Assembly: GCA_051453625.1 (NCBI GenBank)
Contig: JBOZIK010000001.1
Coordinates: 31,366,085-31,389,728 of the forward strand
Direction: 5' to 3'
DNA: 23,644 nt
Source: Welwitschia mirabilis
Taxonomy: Eukaryota > Gnetophyta > Gnetopsida > Welwitschiales
Shown: piece by piece, positions 19,601 to 23,644 of the stretch
How positions within the stretch are numbered: position 1 is the first letter of the stretch
Layout of the letters: each line of letters begins with the position of its first letter
Notes under the pieces: generated by a model
Seen by the model: the letters and a program-made list of their open reading frames with translations, nothing else
What the model was told of the DNA's origin: nothing
Databases searched by the model: none
Program-made: the position numbers and the translations under genes

Positions 19601-19698
19601 TTAATGATTCTCTATTTAAACTCTATTAAGAAGGGATCAGAAATTACATTTGTGAAATTCAAAGAAGAAATAATTTTGCATTCTGTCAAACTTGTCAT
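16681..19698 (-). pseudogene. Envelope-like / 'putative plant transposon protein' gene, copy B, decayed, with long coiled coil and basic C-terminus
   Basis: It begins near an ATG at 19696-19698 (MTSLTECKIISSLNFTNV) and ends at a TGA at 16681-16683 after a Lys/Arg cluster. The N-terminal domain reads FYKNLEIND (about 19540), then RILIT and ESIREILHLPPGEKV near 19420-19480. Near 19080-19290 a 72-codon open frame includes LPSLYIITTV and MGASSIVGLGFPSLIA, the 'lpfPSLIt' end of the plant transposon-protein domain (PF20167-like). From about 18950 to 17000 the translation is charged and heptad-like (QLSEAFKNMSKKLQRAYK; LENFPRKRLDILVSLLQNLA). Near 16912-16945 is a nuclear-localisation-like PKRKRKKSKKS. 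Stops are numerous (mostly TAA/TAG) and several frameshifts are needed. Copy A matches it in the N-terminal domain, the PSLI motif, the coil (EYIQ/EYQ..FIIFM) and the C-terminal helix. About 0.35 kb is duplicated around a gap. Confidence 0.62.
17552..18149. repeat. 249-bp contig-end overlap around a 100-N gap (17801-17900)
   Basis: 17552-17800 and 17901-18149 are each 249 bases, align without indels and differ at about twelve positions (about 5%). The left copy ends at the gap and the right copy starts at it. This is the pattern of two allelic contigs joined end to end, so this part of gene copy B is likely present once per haplotype. Confidence 0.9.
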
Positions 19699-20350
19699 AA
19701 TTTTTGGAGTTAAATAAACTAAAAAAATGCTTTTTAACTACTAAGCAATTCTTTTCTAAAAAGAATATAAAATGTGTTTTCATAAAATATAAAATGTTCT
19801 TTCACTAAATTTACAAAAATCATGGTAAAATTGTCTTCTACTCTATTCTCCTTTCATGTTAAATTTGGCATTCTCCTGAATGCTAAACATGAGATACTAG
19901 ACATATGTAATTTTCATGTAAATATGTTCCACCATATTTAAGAGATTTATACACAAGAAAGCATAAGAAAGGACAAAAGCACAATAGAGAAAAAATGCAT
20001 AAGTAAAAGTGGAATTACTTACCTATTCCCTACTTAAAATAGGTAACAAATCATACTTCCTATTGCATTAAATTCACGTGTTTTAGAAGTAAGTATAAAT
20101 TTTTACTAGAAAGAAAATATTATAAATGGAATTATTCCATGTATTATTGATGCTCGAAAAATAGAATGACACAGTGGCAAGGAGGATGATTAGAAAATTT
20201 GTTAACATGGAATAGACATTACAAAGGTTGATGTGGGTTAGGCGACATGGATGGGAGGTATTCATTAACTTATGATGGGGGTTATTAAGAATTAGGATGA
20301 GGTCATTAAGAAAAACTTTAAGTAAGAGGCTTGAGAAATAGAACATCATA
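19699..20350. other. AT-rich spacer upstream of copy B
   Basis: ATATAAAATGT occurs twice within 19760-19800. The minus frame 20083-20349 (88 codons, hydrophobic) has no recognisable motif and I treat it as chance. No gene is supported. Confidence 0.4.
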
Positions 20351-20578
20351 TTTAATGGTTATAACTCTTTGCAACAAAAGGGATCGATAAGGATCATCGA
20401 GAACTCTTGACTTCTCAATAAGGATTGTCGAATCCATTGTGAAGGTAAAAAAAGAATTTCAAAGATGGTCATTAGGAAATCCAAGTTATTGATGGGGTCG
20501 TTTGACTTCCTTCCACTTGGTTATAATTAAGCAAGTGAGAATAGAGAAGTGAGATCATGTGAAGAAGTTATAAAAGAA

Positions 20579-20586
20579 GGTTAATG
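20579..20586 (+). promoter_or_regulatory. TATA-box-like TATAAAAG
   Basis: TATAAAAG in a stretch that is less AT-rich than its surroundings (about 20200-20620) and lies just upstream of the palindrome cluster. It could be the core promoter of a solo LTR or of an old element on the plus strand. Weak evidence. Confidence 0.3.
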
Positions 20587-20656
20587 GAGGTCATTAATAA
20601 GAAGACCCCACCATTCAGTAGAAAGTTTAAGAGAATAATGTTGACTTAAAATATAA

Positions 20657-21308
20657 TTCAAAGCTTCAACTTTGGACTAGTATCAGTCAACTCCTTAAAC
20701 TTGCACCATAATGATTATGCTCAACATCTAGTTCAAAGTTCTAACTTTAAGTTAGTGTTAGTTAACCAAGTAATTTTATTTCATTGTAGGCTAAGAAGAC
20801 CATCTAGTTGACATGAAATTTGACTCAAAGTTCTAACTTTGAGTTGGTATTAGTCAACTTTTTGGACTTACATTTTGAGTTAGTTTTAGTTCAATCAAGT
20901 AATGTTGTTTTATGTAGGTTTTGAACAACAAAGAAGTTCAAAAGATAGATCTTTACATTTATCAAGTTGTTATGAAATCTGACTCAAAGTTAAAACTTTG
21001 AGTCAGTATCAATTGATTAGATAAATGTATTCTAGAGATCTAACTCATAGTGATATCCTATTACAGGAATAACATAGGTAACATTCAATTTCTTATTATT
21101 TCCTGAAATATATTATTTCTTTGTATTATTAATCATTGTTTCATAGTATTATTTAAAAGTCTTTCTTCATTTAAAAATAAATTACAATGTTTTACTAATT
21201 ACTTAGTAGTCGATGATGATGATAAAATCTGATGGGTCCTTGCAAAGACTTGCAGCTCAGGGAAAAACTAAATTGATCATAACTTGATTTGAAGTTTTGA
21301 CTTTAGAT
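20657..21308. repeat. Cluster of related near-palindromes (ACTCAAAGTT..AACTTTGAGT)
   Basis: Two copies are perfect: arms ACTCAAAGTT/AACTTTGAGT with a 2-base centre (20823-20844), and arms GACTCAAAGTT/AACTTTGAGTC with a 2-base centre (20981-21004). Decayed copies lie at 20657-20677 and 20732-20751, and a poorer one at about 21286-21308. The first four are followed by related sequence of the type GTATTAGTCAACT (TTAGTTAACC, TATCAATTGATT), so the repeating unit is longer than the palindrome, with spacing of about 75-160 bases. TTGAC W-box cores occur repeatedly. It may be the repeated-motif part of an LTR. Confidence 0.75.
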
Positions 21309-21597
21309 TAAGCCTTAGCTAGCTTGGAATTCCTTGATTTTTGTCTTGTATAAAGATTATTGCTAATACTTGTCACCCTTGGTTCTTGAATAGAATAAGT
21401 ATGTGGTTTCTTCTAATTCCTTTACTTCATTACTAAACATCTGTGCATTGGGTAAGTTAAAATAAATCACACTAAATAAGACTTATGTTATAAATCTCAT
21501 TCTTTTATGCTAATCATTTATCATTCTCCATCTAAGCTTCATAGTTTCTTTATTTAATCATTTTTTAATACTTACAATTTCTCCTTAGTAAATCCCT
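21309..21597. other. Spacer without recognised feature
   Basis: AT-rich sequence between the palindrome cluster and a weak plus-strand frame. No primer-binding site or gene could be recognised. Confidence 0.4.
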
Positions 21598-22350
21598 ATG
21601 TCTTTCATTCCTCATCACTCTCCCATTGCTGCTTCAAGATTTATAAAGATAAAGCGTTGCCTTTTTAACTTGGGTTCCACATAGATTGATATGTGTATTA
21701 GGAGTGTAGAGCCCTAATCACTTTAAATTTTTATTAGGTCAGAGAATGAGGTATAATAGTTCTTATACTATGTCTATAATTTGACTACTAAGGTTTTGAA
21801 TACCTTAGACATATTTATCACTAAGACTAGTAAAGACTATTTTGAAAATGGTATCATTCATCTAAGTTTTAATCCTATGATTCATCACTTAGTGGATGAG
21901 TACCTAAGGGTTAGGACTGAAGAGCTTCATCAACAACTCAATTAAGAAGACTTTTATTACAACAATTTTTTAGGAAAGTTAGCTAGATAGATGTAGCTAT
22001 TAGAAAAAAGGGTTGATTAGCTTTAAGACATGAATCTTGTACTTAGTCTCGCTACACTAAGTTATGATAGGGATAACATAGATAAGACAATATCAAATGC
22101 TAAGTCTTATCAGAACTTTTGATAAATCCATCTAGAAGAGATTAACATGCTATCAGAGTTCCTAAGGGAGATGCATCTACTACCCTTAGGTTAGAGTCCT
22201 ATAGGATCATCATCTAAGACTAGGCATTTTCATAAAAAGAACAAGTTCTCTGATAAATTTAAGAATTGAGTTGCTTCAGTCAAAATATTTATATTTTTAG
22301 CTCTAATAGCTTTAGTAGTGTTTTTATCTTACTTATGCAAAATGATGTAA
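21598..22350 (+). pseudogene. Possible decayed reading frame with C-terminal hydrophobic segment
   Basis: From ATG 21598 to TAA 22348-22350 a single frame can be read with 14 internal stops in 250 codons. In sequence this AT-rich, about 20 would be expected by chance, so the depletion is modest. The protein-like parts are a 50-codon open stretch near 21780-21940 (KDYFENGIIHLSFNPMIHHL), a charged helical part (LVDEYLRVRTEELHQQL; HLEEINMLSEFLREMHLLPL) and a C-terminal hydrophobic segment (VKIFIFLALIALVVFLSYLC, about 22279-22338) just before the stop. A single-span C-terminal anchor after a helical domain would suit an envelope-like or membrane protein. The family is not recognised. Confidence 0.25.
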
Positions 22351-23135
22351 TAAACTTCTGTATCTAATAAAGTTTTTAATTGTTATTTTTATTTTAGATG
22401 AAGTTTTCTTATGGCTACTTTTATTTTCTTATGGACATATTAATTTTATTAAAGAAAATTCAAACTAAGTAATTCATCAAATTCTTAAGATAATATGAAA
22501 TAATTTTAAAACTATGAATCTTACTCTTTACTAAAATAGAACTTAATAATTGTGCATGCTATTGAATTGAAAATTTTGAATTCACATTCTACCACATATA
22601 AAATTTTTCTTCTCTCTCTTTCTCTCTTTTTTTATAAGTTGTGTTATATTAATATAGTCTCAATAAGTATCTGTATCTTAGATGACTCTTAGGATATAGT
22701 TTTTCTCAAATTTTTATTTTTACAACTTAATTTTTAATCATAATAAAGAGAGTGCAACCACTTATAGAGGAGTAAGGACTTGTAAGATTCATTTTTTTAA
22801 ACCTTTTTTTTAATCTAGGTTGTAAGTAATTAATCCCTTAGTGAACTTCTCATAGCTACTATATTGCACTACCAAAGCCCCTCTTAGGAATTTTCACCCT
22901 AGTGCACTTGTAGTAGAACATTGTATTTTTTTTAAAATTTACATTCATCAAAAGATATTTTACCATGTAATGAAATGTTTCTCCTTAATCTTTTCAATAA
23001 GGATAATGTACAATCCCCTATTAAAGGCTTACTCAGTTAGCTTCCTATTTCACAATCATTAGATTTATGTTAAACAACTTTGTGAATTAATAGTTTAAAT
23101 AAACTTTAAGGAAATGACACATCATTTTTTATCTA
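22351..23135. other. AT-rich stretch without recognised gene
   Basis: Contains pyrimidine-rich runs (about 22608-22632) and no convincing frame on either strand. 22740-22920 is slightly less AT-rich and might be the eroded 3' part of the element at 23359, but this is not demonstrable. Confidence 0.4.
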
Positions 23136-23358
23136 NNNNNNNNNNNNNNNNNNNNNNNNNNNNNNNNNNNNNNNNNNNNNNNNNNNNNNNNNNNNNNNNN
23201 NNNNNNNNNNNNNNNNNNNNNNNNNNNNNNNNNNNNNNNNNNNNNNNNNNNNNNNNNNNNNNNNNNNNNNNNNNNNNNNNNNNNNNNNNNNNNNNNNNNN
23301 NNNNNNNNNNNNNNNNNNNNNNNNNNNNNNNNNNNNNNNNNNNNNNNNNNNNNNNNNN
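23136..23358. other. Assembly gap (223 N)
   Basis: A run of N of non-standard length, so probably an estimated gap. Unlike the 100-N gaps, its flanks show no visible duplication. The frames listed across it on both strands are meaningless. Confidence 0.95.
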
Positions 23359-23560
23359 TTGAATGTATCTTTTTAGGGTCATAGATTAATATAGAATATC
23401 CTACATTTGTTTTTATAATTCTATTATCATGATATATTTTGATTTTCTGTTGTATAAGTTCTTTACGTAAAAGAGCTTATTTTCTATTTTCATGTAAAAT
23501 ATTTATATTTTCTATCCATTCATTTTGAGTTGTATCCAAGTTACATTTTAATTATTTAGC
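23359..23560 (-). pseudogene. Ty3/gypsy-type integrase C-terminal fragment
   Basis: One minus frame from about 23560 to the gap reads LDTTQNEWIENINILHENRK, a TAA stop, then ALLRKELIQQKIKIYHDNRI, then VGYSILIYDPKK. This follows the plant gypsy integrase C-terminal pattern: a helix 'L.ELdE.R..A......Q...K..HD..I', then '(f)(k)vGd.VLlydsr' at the start of the SH3-like DNA-binding fold. The GPFkI segment that should follow would fall in the gap. Only one in-frame stop in about 65 codons, but a residue or two seem missing before VGY. It is a different superfamily from the copia pieces at the left. The upstream part (catalytic core) would lie beyond the window edge. Confidence 0.5.
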
Positions 23561-23644
23561 CAATTTAAATGAGTTTGTTTTAAATTTAATTAATAAAATA
23601 GCTCTTTTTTAATAAACTAATTCATATGATGTAAACCATATGCT

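Noticed and set aside
20083-20349. 88-codon minus-strand hydrophobic frame
   Set aside because: Composition is typical of chance frames in AT-rich DNA; no signal sequence plus domain pattern or family match seen.
20350-20640. Possible host promoter with W-boxes and TATAAAAG
   Set aside because: No host gene follows on either strand; kept only as a possible LTR or element promoter.
23114-23382. Open frames on both strands over 23136-23358
   Set aside because: Nearly all codons are N; nothing can be inferred.

Overview
This looks like a draft-assembly piece of a large, AT-rich plant (probably dicot) nuclear genome. It consists almost entirely of old, broken LTR retrotransposons. I see no intact gene, rRNA, tRNA or CRISPR array; the longest uninterrupted reading frame is 128 codons (10246-10632, minus). 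The species cannot be named from the sequence. Eight N gaps are present: six are exactly 100 N, and the other two are 138 and 223 N. At five of the 100-N gaps the same sequence ends the left contig and starts the right contig, so several 'duplications' here are probably contig-end or haplotype overlaps. The sixth has only about 9 matching bases.

Layout, left to right. 1-501 is a GC-richer tandem array of a GTCGCCC-type heptamer in pairs 21-22 bp apart, repeating every 65-67 bp. 799-1890 (minus) is a broken Ty1/copia gag. About 2150-2790 is an LTR-like remnant. 3737-6760 (minus) is a long broken gene, copy A: a domain resembling the plant 'putative transposon protein'/Sirevirus envelope-like family, followed by a long coiled coil. 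6785-7430 resembles the sequence just upstream of the first gag. 7640-8456 is a second LTR-like remnant, with a polypurine tract at 8455-8478. 9232-10632 (minus) is a more distant envelope-like copy, C. 11255-12900 (minus) is a broken copia pol that keeps the pre-integrase zinc finger, integrase and the RNase H tail but has lost reverse transcriptase. 12900-16240 is unassigned. 16681-19698 (minus) is copy B, a homologue of copy A along its length. 20350-21310 carries repeated near-palindromes in a promoter-like or LTR-like stretch. 21598-22350 (plus) is a weak decayed frame ending in a hydrophobic segment. 23359-23560 (minus) resembles the C-terminal part of a Ty3/gypsy integrase.

Reading on the minus strand from 12.9 kb to 0.8 kb, the order is pol, envelope-like C, polypurine tract, LTR, gag-start-like piece, envelope-like A, LTR, gag. 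That is what a head-to-tail array of Sirevirus-like copia elements sharing LTRs would look like. This is an inference from short matches between the two LTR starts and between the two post-LTR regions. The most unusual items are this arrangement, the A/B coiled-coil gene family, and the strictly spaced 67-bp array at the left edge.
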